Shown: positions 9,732 to 18,578, numbered from the stretch's first letter. The stretch is DNA of 64,000 bases from an uncultured Oscillospiraceae bacterium (GCA_934589675.1 CAKTOF010000001.1:1-64000), one strand, 5' to 3'. A program made the numbers and translations. The notes: a model not told the origin generated them from the sequence alone.

Positions 9732-10320
9732 CGGCCTGCGCGCGCACGTCGCTCTCCACCCAGCCCATCGGGCGGCCGCAGACCGGGCAGATGCGCCACG
9801 GCTCCACCGCCTCGAGCGTGTGCCCGCAGTTTAAGCAGCGCCACACGACCGGCGCGTCGCGCCGGTAGAGCGACCCGTCCGAGAGCATCCGCTTTGCCGC
9901 CTCAAATACGGCAAGATGCTCGCCCTCAATGGCCGCGATCTGCCGCCAGAGCTGCGCTGCGTCTGCAAAGCCCTCGGCCGCGGCCGTCTCGGCGAACGCC
10001 GGATAGGCCGACGCGTGCTCGTCGCGCTCGCCCTCGGCCGCGAAGGCAAAATTCTGCTCCGTGCTGCCGAACGAAAACGGATATCCGGCGTCGAGCGCGA
10101 TGCTTCCGATCTGCGCGCCGCCGTTTTTCGTCAGCTCGCACCAGAATGCCCACGCGTGCGCGCGCTCATTGTCCGCCGTCTGCTCGAACAGGCGCGCCAG
10201 ATATTCCTGCTGCTCGCGCCGGGCCTGCGCGGCGTAGAATTCATAGCGGTTTCGCGCCTGAGACTCCCCTGCGAAGCTGCGCGCGAGGCAGGCTGCCGTT
10301 TTTGTTTTCAAAAAGTCCAT
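9721..10320 (-). CDS. Rubrerythrin-like diiron protein
   Basis: 199 aa. Peroxide-reducing non-heme iron protein of anaerobes, cytoplasmic. N-terminal ferritin-like four-helix domain with EsxxRNRYEFYA and ExxH (DNERAH, AIEGEHL) ligands (about 20-150), then a C-terminal rubredoxin-type site CLNCGH...CPVCGRP (about 163-185). Start is MDFLKTKTA at 10320, preceded by GGAGG. The 3' end overlaps the convergent amidase gene by 11 bp. A GCGCCTCC/GGAGGCGC pair (10325-10332, 10353-10360) could mask its ribosome-binding site. Confidence 0.92.
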   Translation of the reverse strand: MDFLKTKTAACLARSFAGESQARNRYEFYAAQARREQQEYLARLFEQTADNERAHAWAFWCELTKNGGAQIGSIALDAGYPFSFGSTEQNFAFAAEGERDEHASAYPAFAETAAAEGFADAAQLWRQIAAIEGEHLAVFEAAKRMLSDGSLYRRDAPVVWRCLNCGHTLEAVEPWRICPVCGRPMGWVESDVRAQAARK

Positions 10321-10377
10321 TGCTGCGCCTCCTTTTTTCATAGTATCATCCAGGAGGCGCGCCGCTATGCAAAGAAA

Positions 10378-10402
10378 GTCCGGCGCAGCGGCTGCACCGG
10401 AC
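10378..10402 (-). terminator. Terminator of the HAD hydrolase gene
   Basis: 12-bp stem GTCCGGCGCAGC/GCTGCACCGGAC with one mismatch; on the minus strand it is followed by TTTCTTT. Lies 12 bp after the HAD stop. Confidence 0.7.
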
Positions 10403-10414
10403 GAAAACTTGGAT

Positions 10415-11116
10415 TTACAGCGATTTTAAGTACGCCAGCAGCTCAGAAAAGCCGCCCTGCGGGCCGTTGTGCGTCAGGCCGCGGCGAATGGCGCAGTCCG
10501 TTACAAAAAACTGCGAAAGGCCGACCTCCTTCGTCGGCACCATGTCCTCGCCGATGTCGTTGCCGATCATCAGGCAGCGCGCAGCATCCAGCGAAAGCCG
10601 CGACAGGATCGCGCGGTAATAGTCCGGATTCGGCTTACAGAAGCTGGAATTGTCATACGTCGTGACAAAGTCAAACTCCTCCGGCGTCAGGCCGACCCAC
10701 TTTAAGCGCGTGCGCACGGCGCACGGCGGGAAGATCGGATTCGTCGCCAGAATGACGCGCCCGGCCTTCTCCCGCGCGAGCCGGACGGCCTCGCGCGCGT
10801 GCGGATTGGGCTGCGTGAAGCGCCTCGCGCCGTCAAATTCGCGCGAATAGAAGTCGTTGAACATCTGCTCGTCCTCCGGCCGCGCCGCGCCGTAGATCCC
10901 GGCGAACGCGCGCCAGAACGCGGCCTCGTTCGTCTCGCTCCCGTCGTTTTTCACCATGACCTCCACGCCGCGCCAGATCGCCGCATAGAGTCCTTCCGCC
11001 TCAAAGCCCAGCGGCGCGGCCTTCTGCGCGAGCAGGGCGAAATACCCCTCGACAAATTCCTTCGTCTCCATCGGCAGCAGCGTGCCGTCCAAATCAAACA
11101 AAATCGCGTCCAGCAT
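10415..11116 (-). CDS. HAD superfamily hydrolase
   Basis: 233 aa. Predicted small-molecule phosphatase. Motif I DLDGTLLP (Asp nucleophile at 8, acid/base Asp at 10), motif II ATNP (about 124), motif III Lys in CKPNPDYY (about 159), motif IV GNDIGEDM (about 183). A helical cap sits between motifs I and II. Substrate cannot be read from the sequence. Transcribed alone, between two terminators. Confidence 0.88.
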   Translation of the reverse strand: MLDAILFDLDGTLLPMETKEFVEGYFALLAQKAAPLGFEAEGLYAAIWRGVEVMVKNDGSETNEAAFWRAFAGIYGAARPEDEQMFNDFYSREFDGARRFTQPNPHAREAVRLAREKAGRVILATNPIFPPCAVRTRLKWVGLTPEEFDFVTTYDNSSFCKPNPDYYRAILSRLSLDAARCLMIGNDIGEDMVPTKEVGLSQFFVTDCAIRRGLTHNGPQGGFSELLAYLKSL

Positions 11117-11190
11117 TGCGGTTCCTCACATCGTTTTTTCTTCAGTATACACGATTTGAACAAAAACGTCCAATCCATTTTGTGCAAAAA

Positions 11191-11222
11191 ACGACCGGCT
11201 CCGTGCGGAACCGGTCGTTTTT
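11191..11222 (-). terminator. Terminator of the OYE-family flavoprotein gene
   Basis: Hairpin built on ACGACCGG(C)TCC and GGAACCGGTCGT with T runs on both sides (TTTTTT on the minus strand). 17 bp after the stop at 11239. Confidence 0.88.
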
Positions 11223-11238
11223 CCATCGTTCAGAGGGA

Positions 11239-13215
11239 TTAAATCTGCATCGCAGCCGCATACGCGGAGCGGTTGCACTCGCGCACGGAGCCGATCTCGC
11301 GGCAGTCGCCGATGTAGTAGATCTCCGGGGCAAGGCCCGCGAAGACCATGGACTCATCCTGCTTCGGGCGCATGCCGCCGAGGGCGACGACGCTGTCGCA
11401 GTCGATGGTCTTTTCCTCCTCGCCCACACGGTAGACGACGCGGCCGGGCTCGACGGCCGTCGTCGACGCGCCGGTGATGAAGTGGAAGTTCTCCATGCCC
11501 TCCCACTTTTCCTGCATGATCTCGTGGTAGTGGATGGGCGTCGCGTCCGGCGCAAGGCGGTCCTGCCGCGTGAGGATCGTGACGTCGTGGCCGTTTTCGC
11601 ACAGGTAGAACGCCGTCTCGACGCCCGACTCCGAGCCGCCGATGACAACGACGTTTTTGCCGAGCTTATCCGCATTGCCGAACACGTTCATGACGTTCCA
11701 GCAGTCGTCAGCGCCCGGAATGGACGGCGTCTTCGGCTCGGCGCCGACGGCGACGATGATGGCGTCATAATTGCCGTCGCCGATATTCTCCGGCGTGGCC
11801 TCCGTGCCCATGAGCACGCGGACGCCGGTCTTGTGCAGCTGCTCGATGAGGAAGTCGCGGTAGTTCCGCAGCGGCCATTTGAACGAGGCGAAGTCCGTGT
11901 GATAGAGCTGGCCGCCGAGCGCTCTCGACTTTTCATAGAGCGTGACGGCGTGGCCGCGCTCGGCGCAGCAGATGGCCGCGCGCATGCCCGCCGGGCCGCC
12001 GCCGATGACGGCGACGCTTTTTTTCTTCGTGACCGGGCGCACGAAATGGTCGAGCTTGTGGGCGATGCCAAGGCGCGGGTTGACCGTGCAGATGCTCAGC
12101 CACTTGCCCTCGAGGCTCGGCACATGGCACTTGTTGCAGCGCACGCACGGGTAGACGTCCTCGCCGCGGCCCTCGACGATCTTCTCAAAATAGTCCGGGT
12201 CGACGAAGAACGCGCGCGCCGCGCCGATGAGGTCGGCCTTGCCGGAGGCGAGGATCTCCTCGGCGTCCGCGACGTCCTGGAAGCCGCCGATCGGCTCGCA
12301 GAGGATCTTCGTCCCGCTGGCCTTGACGGCGGCGGAGTCGGCGACGGTCGCGTACTTGTGCGGCTCGGAGTTGAAGCCGACCGGGTGGGCAATGCCGCCG
12401 TCGTGCGCGCGGAACTGGAAGATGTCCACAACGTCCTCGACCATTTTCGCCAGCTCGCAGATCTCCTCGATCGTGTTGCCGCCGGGCTCGGAGCCCGTGA
12501 TCTGCACCTCGATGGGGAAATTTCTGCCGCAGGCGGCCTTGATGGCCGTCGCAAGCTCGAGCAGGAAGCGGCCGCGGCCGCGGATGTCGCCGCCGTACTC
12601 ATCCGTGCGCAGGTTCGTGAGCGGCGAGATCCAGCGGGCGAAGAAGTTGCCGCGATAGGCAAAGTGCAGCGTGCACATGTCAAAGCCCATGCGCTGGTAG
12701 AACTTCACGCGCGCGACCGTCTCGTCGATGACCTGCCGGATCTCCTCGTGCGTACACTCCGTGACGCCCTGACCGCCGGACTTTTTGAGCAGCATGAAAA
12801 ACGGATTCTGCTGCGAGACCATGCCCTCCGGCTGCGCGACCGTGCTCACGTCGTGCCCGTTCGGGCCGACGAACGGCATCATGGCGATGGAGATGCGCGA
12901 ATTATAGTAGTGGACCTGATCGGCCATCTGGCACAGATAGTTCTCCATGGAAGGGTCGTCCGCGTCGTACATCGGGAAGCGGCGGCCGTCCTCGTTGAAG
13001 GAATTGCGCTGATCCTTGTTCGTCCAGTCGGCGAATGTGACGATGGCCGCGCCATTTTTAGCCATGTCGACCATATGCTGAATGACCTGCTCGGACGGGA
13101 ACGTCTCCGGGCCCTGCAGGAAGTGCGGCAGGGCGTTGCCGGACACGAAACGGTCCTTGAGCACGATGTCGCCGACCTTGACCGGCGAAAGGAGGTGCGG
13201 GTATCTGGGCTTCAT
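11239..13215 (-). CDS. NADH:flavin oxidoreductase, old-yellow-enzyme/2,4-dienoyl-CoA reductase type, with FeS and FAD domains
   Basis: 658 aa. Three-cofactor enoate-type reductase: FMN TIM barrel (about 1-345), [4Fe-4S] cluster C-x2-C-x2-C-x12-C starting CVRCNKC (about 355), then FAD/NAD(P)H Rossmann domains with GGGPAGMRAA (about 400) and GGSESGVE (about 525). Electrons pass NADH to FAD to FeS to FMN to an unsaturated substrate. Domain order equals DCR and the bile-acid enzymes BaiCD/BaiH, but substrate is undetermined. Start is MKPRYPHLLSP with GGAGAGGA upstream. It follows its own promoter and is monocistronic. Confidence 0.92.
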   Translation of the reverse strand: MKPRYPHLLSPVKVGDIVLKDRFVSGNALPHFLQGPETFPSEQVIQHMVDMAKNGAAIVTFADWTNKDQRNSFNEDGRRFPMYDADDPSMENYLCQMADQVHYYNSRISIAMMPFVGPNGHDVSTVAQPEGMVSQQNPFFMLLKKSGGQGVTECTHEEIRQVIDETVARVKFYQRMGFDMCTLHFAYRGNFFARWISPLTNLRTDEYGGDIRGRGRFLLELATAIKAACGRNFPIEVQITGSEPGGNTIEEICELAKMVEDVVDIFQFRAHDGGIAHPVGFNSEPHKYATVADSAAVKASGTKILCEPIGGFQDVADAEEILASGKADLIGAARAFFVDPDYFEKIVEGRGEDVYPCVRCNKCHVPSLEGKWLSICTVNPRLGIAHKLDHFVRPVTKKKSVAVIGGGPAGMRAAICCAERGHAVTLYEKSRALGGQLYHTDFASFKWPLRNYRDFLIEQLHKTGVRVLMGTEATPENIGDGNYDAIIVAVGAEPKTPSIPGADDCWNVMNVFGNADKLGKNVVVIGGSESGVETAFYLCENGHDVTILTRQDRLAPDATPIHYHEIMQEKWEGMENFHFITGASTTAVEPGRVVYRVGEEEKTIDCDSVVALGGMRPKQDESMVFAGLAPEIYYIGDCREIGSVRECNRSAYAAAMQI

Positions 13216-13249
13216 TGGGTTCCATCCTCTCCATATGTTAGATGGATCG

Positions 13250-13278
13250 ATTATACAAAGCGTACAAACCAAATGCAA
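13250..13278 (-). promoter_or_regulatory. Sigma-A promoter of the OYE-family gene
   Basis: TTGCAT (13273-13278), 17-bp spacer, TATAAT (13250-13255) on the minus strand, about 35 bp before the ATG. It occupies the left part of a 346-bp gene-free stretch; the rest holds the liv terminator and a structured element. Confidence 0.8.
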
Positions 13279-13333
13279 GCACTTTCCTGAAAACCGGAGA
13301 TATTGCACGAAATAGTGAGCATTTGAAAGCTCG

Positions 13334-13371
13334 CAAAAAAAGAGCCCATATGCAAACTGCATACGGGCTCT
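13334..13371 (-). terminator. Terminator of the liv operon
   Basis: Hairpin AGAGCCC-A-TATGCA/TGCATA-C-GGGCTCT (13341-13371) followed on the minus strand by seven T (13334-13340). It lies about 190 bp past the livF stop, leaving the structured element at 13386-13557 inside the transcript. Confidence 0.9.
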
Positions 13372-13385
13372 CAATTTTCAAACAG

Positions 13386-13557
13386 CCTCGCAGAGTTTGC
13401 GCCCGCAGGCGCAAACAATCTGAAATCATTTTTTCCGGGGGCGTGTACCTCGGAAAAAATACCGCTCAGCCCGCAAGTGTGCGCGCCTTTGGCGCGTGCG
13501 CGCAGTCGGGCTGCGATCCTGTCGAAACGAGAGCCCAGCGAAGCGGGTCTCGTTTCG
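13386..13557 (-). repeat. Modular hairpin element, copy A (3' UTR of the liv operon)
   Basis: Four consecutive stems: GTTTGCGCC/GGCGCAAAC with CGCA loop (13395-13416); TTTTTTCCG/CGGAAAAAA around GGGGGCGTGTACCT (13429-13459); CAGCCCG/CGGGCTG (13467-13513) enclosing CGCGCC-TTT-GGCGCG; GAAACGAG/CTCGTTTC (13524-13556) closing AGCCCAGCGAAGCGGG. Copy B at 25500-25741 has the same order and loops but different stem bases. The strand shown is that of the flanking transcript; the intrinsic orientation is not proven. Confidence 0.8.
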
Positions 13558-13561
13558 GGCT

Positions 13562-14263
13562 TCAGCCGCCGAGGTAGGCCTTCCGGACGCGGTCGTCCTC
13601 CAAAAGCTCATGCGCGTCGCCGCTCATGGCGATCGTGCCGGTCTCGAGGACGTAGGCGCGGTCGGCCACGGACAGGGCCATCTGCGCGTTCTGCTCAACG
13701 AGCAGGATCGTCGTGCCGGCCTCGTGGAGCTGGCGGATGATGTCGAAGATCTGCTCCACGAGCAGCGGCGCGAGGCCCATGGACGGCTCGTCGAGCATGA
13801 GCAGCTTCGGGTTCGACATCAGCGCGCGGCCCATGGCGAGCATCTGCTGCTCGCCGCCGGAGAGCGTGCCGGCGATCTGGCGGCAGCGCTCCTTCAGGCG
13901 CGGGAACTGCTCATACACGCGCGCAAGGCCGGGCTCGACCGTCGAGCCGTTCTGCGTATACGCGCCCATTTCAAGGTTCTCCTGCACCGTCATCTGCAAA
14001 AACACGCGGCGGCCTTCCGGCACAAGCGCGAGGCCGCGCGCGACGGTCTTGTACGCGGGCACGCTGCCGAGCGTCTGGCCGCAGAACTCAATGGAGCCGG
14101 TCTTCGAGCGCAGCAGGCCGGCGATGGTGTTGAGGATCGTGGACTTGCCGGCGCCGTTCGCGCCGATGAGCGTGACGATCTCGCCGTCGTTTACCTCAAA
14201 GCTGACGTCCTTGACCGCGTGGATGGCGCCGTAATAGACGTTGATATCCGATACGTTCAGCAT
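13562..14263 (-). CDS. livF: Branched-chain amino-acid type ABC importer, ATPase LivF
   Basis: 233 aa. ATP-hydrolysing subunit of a HAAT-family importer. Walker A GANGAGKST (about 34-42), signature LSGGEQQM (about 135), Walker B LLMLDEPSMGLAP (about 155-167), ending in the family's RKAYLGG. Last gene of livKHMGF; 5 bp after livG. The stop codon lies directly beside the hairpin element, which therefore falls in the operon's 3' UTR. Confidence 0.95.
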   Translation of the reverse strand: MLNVSDINVYYGAIHAVKDVSFEVNDGEIVTLIGANGAGKSTILNTIAGLLRSKTGSIEFCGQTLGSVPAYKTVARGLALVPEGRRVFLQMTVQENLEMGAYTQNGSTVEPGLARVYEQFPRLKERCRQIAGTLSGGEQQMLAMGRALMSNPKLLMLDEPSMGLAPLLVEQIFDIIRQLHEAGTTILLVEQNAQMALSVADRAYVLETGTIAMSGDAHELLEDDRVRKAYLGG

Positions 14264-14268
14264 ACCGC

Positions 14269-15120
14269 TCAGCCCTCCTTTTTCTTGCCGAGGTACGCCT
14301 CGATGACGGCCGGATCGCGCTGGATCTCCTCGGCCGTGCCCTTGGCGATGACGCGGCCGAAGTTCAGCACGCAGATGCCCTCGCAGATGCCCATGACCAG
14401 ATTCATGTCATGCTCGATGAGCATGACGGCGATGTGGAACGTGTCGCGGATCTTCACGATGTTCTCCATCAGCTCGGCCGTCTCGGACGGGTTCATGCCG
14501 GCGGCCGGCTCGTCGAGCAGCAGCAGCTTCGGCTCCGTGGCCAGCGCGCGGACGATCTCAAGCCGGCGCTGCGCGCCGTAGGGCAGGCTGCCCGCGGGCG
14601 CGTCGGCGAGGCTCTCCATGTCGAAAATGCGCAGCAGCTCCAGCGCGCGGGCGTGCGCGGCCTTCTCCTGCCGCCAGTACGGCGGCAGACGCAGCACGCC
14701 GGAGAGCGTGGAGTAGCGCATCTGGTTGTGCAGGCCGATCTTGACGTTGTCCTCAACGGACAGGTTCGAGAACAGGCGGATGTTCTGGAATGTGCGGGCG
14801 ATGCCCATGCGGTTGATGTGCGAGGTGTCATAGCTGGCCGTGTCGACGCCGTCGAGCAGGATGGTGCCGTGCGTCGGCTTATAGACCTTTGTGAGCAGAT
14901 TGAACACCGTCGTCTTTCCGGCGCCGTTCGGGCCGATGAGGCCGGCGATCTCCGTCCGGCCGATGGTGAGGTTGAAGTCCTCGACGGCGTGCAGGCCGCC
15001 GAAGTCGATGCCCAGATGCGTACACTCGAGCACGGGGATGTCATTTAAGTCGCGCTCGGGGATGATGCCGCGGCTGGGGACGGGGACCATCTTCCCCTTC
15101 TCAAACGTCTGCTTAGACAT
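14269..15120 (-). CDS. livG: Branched-chain amino-acid type ABC importer, ATPase LivG
   Basis: 283 aa. Second ATPase of the importer. An N-terminal extension of about 28 residues precedes the domain; Walker A GPNGAGKTT (about 63), Walker B LLLLDEPAAGMNPSET (about 187), BCA-type C-terminal tail ending AYLGKKKEG. The ATG overlaps the livM stop by 8 bp. With LivF it forms the heterodimeric motor for LivH/LivM. Confidence 0.95.
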   Translation of the reverse strand: MSKQTFEKGKMVPVPSRGIIPERDLNDIPVLECTHLGIDFGGLHAVEDFNLTIGRTEIAGLIGPNGAGKTTVFNLLTKVYKPTHGTILLDGVDTASYDTSHINRMGIARTFQNIRLFSNLSVEDNVKIGLHNQMRYSTLSGVLRLPPYWRQEKAAHARALELLRIFDMESLADAPAGSLPYGAQRRLEIVRALATEPKLLLLDEPAAGMNPSETAELMENIVKIRDTFHIAVMLIEHDMNLVMGICEGICVLNFGRVIAKGTAEEIQRDPAVIEAYLGKKKEG

Positions 15121-16186
15121 GGGCGTTGTCCTCCTTCCGCTTCGGGATCAGCCGGCCAAAGAGCGCCTTGGCGCGCGGGTTGTTCGTCACGAGCATGACG
15201 ACGATGAGCGCGATGGCGTACACGAGCATGCGGTAGTCGCCCACGCTGCGCAGCAGCTCCGGCAGGATGTACAGCAGCGTCGCCGCAATGATGGAGCCCC
15301 ACATATTGCCCAGCCCGCCGAGCACGACGAACACGAGCACGAGGATCGACGTGTTGAAGTTGAATTTCGAGGCGACGAGGTTGGAGTAATTCTGGCCGTA
15401 GAGCGCGCCGGCCGCGCCGGCGAGCGCCGCGGAGATGACGAACGCGATCATCTTATACTTTGTGATCTGGATGCCGACGCTCTCGGCCGCGATGCGGTTG
15501 TCGCGGATGGCCATGACCGCGCGGCCCGTGCGGCTGCGCACGAGGTTGAGAATAATAAACAGCGTGACGAGGATGAGCACGAAGCCGGCCGTAAACGAGG
15601 CGATGGTGTGCGTGCCCGTTGCGCCCTGCGCGCCCTTGATGATGGCGAAGCCGTCGTCGAGCAGGCCGAGGTCGCTGATGCTCTTCGTGCCGGACAGGTT
15701 GAAGGCGATGTGCAGGCCGTTGCTGTCATAGCCGACGATGAGGCATGTGACAAGCTCCTTGATGATTTCGCCGAAGGCGAGCGTCACGATGGCCAGATAG
15801 TCTCCGTTGAGGCGCAGGACGGGGATGCCGATGAGGAAGCCCGCCACGGCCGCGACGATGGCGCCGATGAGCATGGTGACGGCGAGGCGCACCCCGTCGT
15901 TCGGGATGGCCGCCTGCAGGCTCATGGCCGCGATGACGCCCGAAAACGCGCCGACGCTCATGAAGCCCGCGTGGCCGAGGCTCAGCTCGCCGAGGATGCC
16001 GACGGTCAGGTTGAGCGAGAGCGCCATGACGATGTAGCAGCAGATCGGCACCAGCAGACCCTGCAGCGAGTTCGACAGCACGCCCTGCGAGTTGAGCACG
16101 GAAACCACGATGAACGCCGCGATGACGCCGAGGTAGGTGGCAAAGTCGACCTTTGTCGTCTTTTTGAGTTGACCGAGTCTTGTCAT
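15113..16186 (-). CDS. livM: Branched-chain amino-acid type ABC importer, permease LivM
   Basis: 357 aa. Membrane subunit with about nine or ten hydrophobic segments and the LivM signature ALSLNLTVGILGELSLGH (about 55-72). Start MTRLGQLKK at 16186 is set by GAGGTGG 9 bp upstream; the open frame extends back inside livH but without a site. 10 bp after livH, 8-bp overlap with livG. Confidence 0.93.
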   Translation of the reverse strand: MTRLGQLKKTTKVDFATYLGVIAAFIVVSVLNSQGVLSNSLQGLLVPICCYIVMALSLNLTVGILGELSLGHAGFMSVGAFSGVIAAMSLQAAIPNDGVRLAVTMLIGAIVAAVAGFLIGIPVLRLNGDYLAIVTLAFGEIIKELVTCLIVGYDSNGLHIAFNLSGTKSISDLGLLDDGFAIIKGAQGATGTHTIASFTAGFVLILVTLFIILNLVRSRTGRAVMAIRDNRIAAESVGIQITKYKMIAFVISAALAGAAGALYGQNYSNLVASKFNFNTSILVLVFVVLGGLGNMWGSIIAATLLYILPELLRSVGDYRMLVYAIALIVVMLVTNNPRAKALFGRLIPKRKEDNAHV

Positions 16187-16196
16187 AGCCGCCACC

Positions 16197-17075
16197 TCAG
16201 ACTTTCTCCGGCACGTAGCGGCCGAGCAGGCCGGCCGGGCGCACCAGAAGCACGATGATGAGCACCGCGAACACGATGGAGTTTGCAAGCTGCGTGGAGA
16301 TGTACGCCTTGGCAAGCGCCTCGATGATGCCGATGAGAATGCCGCCGAGGAACGCGCCCGGGATGGAGCCGATGCCGCCGAACACGGCCGCGGTGAACGC
16401 CTTGATGCCGGGCATGGAGCCGGTCGTCGGCAGCAGCGACGGGCTGTACGAGCACAGCAGCACGCCGGCGATGGCCGCCAGCGCCGAGCCGATGGCAAAC
16501 GTCATGGAGATCGTGCGGTTGACGTTGATGCCCATCAGCTCCGCCGCGCCCTTGTCCTCCGAGCAGGCGCGCATGGCCTTGCCCATCTTGCTGCGGCTGG
16601 TGAAGAGCGTCAGGCCGATCATGATGACGACGCACGCGGCGACGGTCAGGATCGAGACATATTTGATAGAGAGCGCGCCGCCCGCGAGCGACAGGCTGCC
16701 TGTGATGATCGGCGTGTAGTTCTTGGCCGAGGCGCCCCAGATGAGCAGCGCCGCGTTCTGCAGGAAGTAGCTCACGCCGATGGCCGTGATGAGCACGGCG
16801 AGCGACGGAGCCGCGCGCAGCGGCTTGTACGCCAGACCCTCAATGAGAATGCCGAGGATCGTGCAGGCGACCATCGCGACGAGCACGGAAGCCCAGCCGG
16901 GCAGGCCGAGCTCCGCGACGGCGATGAACGAGACATAGCCGCCGATCATAATGACGTCGCCGTGGGCGAAGTTGAGCATCTTGGCGATGCCGTAGACCAT
17001 GGTATAGCCGAGCGCTATGATCGCATACACGCTGCCGAGGCTGATACCACTGATCAGGTAGGACAGAAATTCCAT
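16197..17075 (-). CDS. livH: Branched-chain amino-acid type ABC importer, permease LivH
   Basis: 292 aa. Membrane subunit; eight or so hydrophobic segments with the LivH hallmarks SLGSVYAIIALGYTMVYGIAK near the N terminus and GGIGSIPGAFLGG near 230. GAGGTGG ribosome-binding site. Separated from livK by 158 bp with two strong hairpins, the arrangement that normally lets the binding protein be made in excess. Confidence 0.94.
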   Translation of the reverse strand: MEFLSYLISGISLGSVYAIIALGYTMVYGIAKMLNFAHGDVIMIGGYVSFIAVAELGLPGWASVLVAMVACTILGILIEGLAYKPLRAAPSLAVLITAIGVSYFLQNAALLIWGASAKNYTPIITGSLSLAGGALSIKYVSILTVAACVVIMIGLTLFTSRSKMGKAMRACSEDKGAAELMGINVNRTISMTFAIGSALAAIAGVLLCSYSPSLLPTTGSMPGIKAFTAAVFGGIGSIPGAFLGGILIGIIEALAKAYISTQLANSIVFAVLIIVLLVRPAGLLGRYVPEKV

Positions 17076-17101
17076 GGATCATCCACCTCTCTTTTCGCTT
17101 G

Positions 17102-17197
17102 CTATGGCAGAAACGGGCGCGCCGGAGCGCAAAAAACCGGTGCGTCCGTTTCTGCCATAGAAATACAGGGCGGCTGCCGGGAAAAGTCCCGGCAGCC
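17102..17197 (-). promoter_or_regulatory. livK-livH intergenic hairpins (partial terminator or mRNA stabiliser)
   Basis: A 15-bp perfect stem CTATGGCAGAAACGG/CCGTTTCTGCCATAG (17102-17116, 17146-17160) and an 11-bp stem GGCTGCCGGGA/TCCCGGCAGCC (17172-17197). Neither has a long T run on the minus strand, so partial read-through or 3'-end protection of livK mRNA is more likely than full termination. Confidence 0.7.
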
Positions 17198-17233
17198 CAC
17201 CTTGTGTTTTCAGGGAATGGAGCATTCCGTTTT

Positions 17234-18502
17234 TTACGGGGTCACATACACTCCGTCGCGGATGACGACCGCCATCGGAGCCTTGGAGACGGCGCCGGAG
17301 GCGTCCCACGTCATGCCCGTGCCGGTCAGGCCGTCAACGGAGATCTCCGGCATGACAGCGACAATGGCCTCGCAGATGTCCTGCGCGCTCATGTCCGGCG
17401 TGCAGCCGGCCTTCTCGAGGGCAGCCTTGATGGCGTAGACGTCGTCGTAGCCGTCAGCGGCGAACTGGTTCGGGGTCTCGCCGAAGCGGGAGGTATACTC
17501 GGCGACGAAGTTCTTCGTCAGGTCATCCTGCGCATCGGCGGAGAACGGCGTGAGCAGGTAGATGCCCTCGGCCAGAGACGGGTCAAAGCCCTCCATGGTC
17601 AGGATGCCGTCCATGCCGTCGACGCCGAAGAACGTCGGCTCATAGCCCATGGCGTTGGCCTGGTTGAGGATGACGGAGGCCGGCTGGTAGTAGATCGGCA
17701 GGAACACGAGATCCGCGCCCGCGGACTGCGCAGCCGTCAGCTGGACGGAGAAGTCCGTCTGGGTGTCGGCCGTGAACGTGCCCTGATAGACGACCTCGAC
17801 GCCCTTGGTCTCGGCCTCGGAGACGAACGTGTCGCGGATGCCCTGCGAGTAGGCGTCGTCGTTGCGGTAGATGACGGCGACCTTCGCGCCGGCGAAGTTC
17901 TCGGAGATGTAGTCGGCCGAGCCGATGCCCTGGTTCGGGTCGGTGAAGCAGACCTGGAACATGTTGTCCTTGCCGTCAATGACGTCCGGCGAGGAGGCGG
18001 ACGGGGTCATGGCAAAGACGCGGTCCTCATAGACCTTCGAGGAGACGGCGATGGCCGAGCCGGTCGTGACCGGGCCGACGAGCACCTGCATGCCCCAGTC
18101 CTTGAGGTTGTTGTAGGCGTTGATGCCCTTCTCGCCGTCGGCCTCGTCGTCCTGCGCGTTCAGCTCGAACTGGATGCCGCCGAGGGCGTTGATCTCGTCA
18201 ACGGCGATCTGCGCGCCGTTCATGGCGGCGTTGCCGTAGATGGCGGCGTCGCCGGTCAGCGGGCCGATGCCGCCGAGCTTGAAGGCGCCGGTCGAATCGC
18301 CGGTGGAAGCGTCGCCGGTGGAAGCGTCGCCGCTGTCCGAGCCGGTGTCGGCGGTGTCGGTCGAGTCGGTCTTGTCGGAATTGCCGCCGGTCGCGGCAGA
18401 GCCGCCGTTGTCGTTCGAGCCCTTATCGCTCGAGCAGGCGGCCAGCGCAAAGACCATGCACAGCGCAAGCAGCAGAGCAAGCAGTCTTTTCACTTTGTTC
18501 AT
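17234..18502 (-). CDS. livK: Branched-chain amino-acid type ABC importer, substrate-binding lipoprotein LivK
   Basis: 422 aa. Periplasmic-binding-fold lipoprotein that delivers substrate to LivHM. Signal peptide with lipobox LAAC (Cys23). Then a low-complexity Ser/Thr/Asp/Gly linker with DASTG repeats (about 24-75), then a type I binding fold from FKLGGIGPLTGDAAIYGN (about 78) to the end. Start MNKVKRLL with AAAGGAGG upstream. Leu/Ile/Val is the family default; ligand not proven. Confidence 0.93.
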   Translation of the reverse strand: MNKVKRLLALLLALCMVFALAACSSDKGSNDNGGSAATGGNSDKTDSTDTADTGSDSGDASTGDASTGDSTGAFKLGGIGPLTGDAAIYGNAAMNGAQIAVDEINALGGIQFELNAQDDEADGEKGINAYNNLKDWGMQVLVGPVTTGSAIAVSSKVYEDRVFAMTPSASSPDVIDGKDNMFQVCFTDPNQGIGSADYISENFAGAKVAVIYRNDDAYSQGIRDTFVSEAETKGVEVVYQGTFTADTQTDFSVQLTAAQSAGADLVFLPIYYQPASVILNQANAMGYEPTFFGVDGMDGILTMEGFDPSLAEGIYLLTPFSADAQDDLTKNFVAEYTSRFGETPNQFAADGYDDVYAIKAALEKAGCTPDMSAQDICEAIVAVMPEISVDGLTGTGMTWDASGAVSKAPMAVVIRDGVYVTP

Positions 18503-18578
18503 TGTGAGTTCCTCCTTTTGATTTACAGCGCAAAAGCATGAGCCTGTCAAGAACCCGTGCTTTACTTTGATGGAGTAC

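Noticed and set aside
13386..13557. The hairpin element as an IscB/TnpB guide RNA (HEARO/omega RNA) or a group II intron remnant
   Set aside because: No nuclease or reverse-transcriptase gene is near either copy, and I could not recall a matching consensus. Left as unidentified; a covariance-model search would decide.
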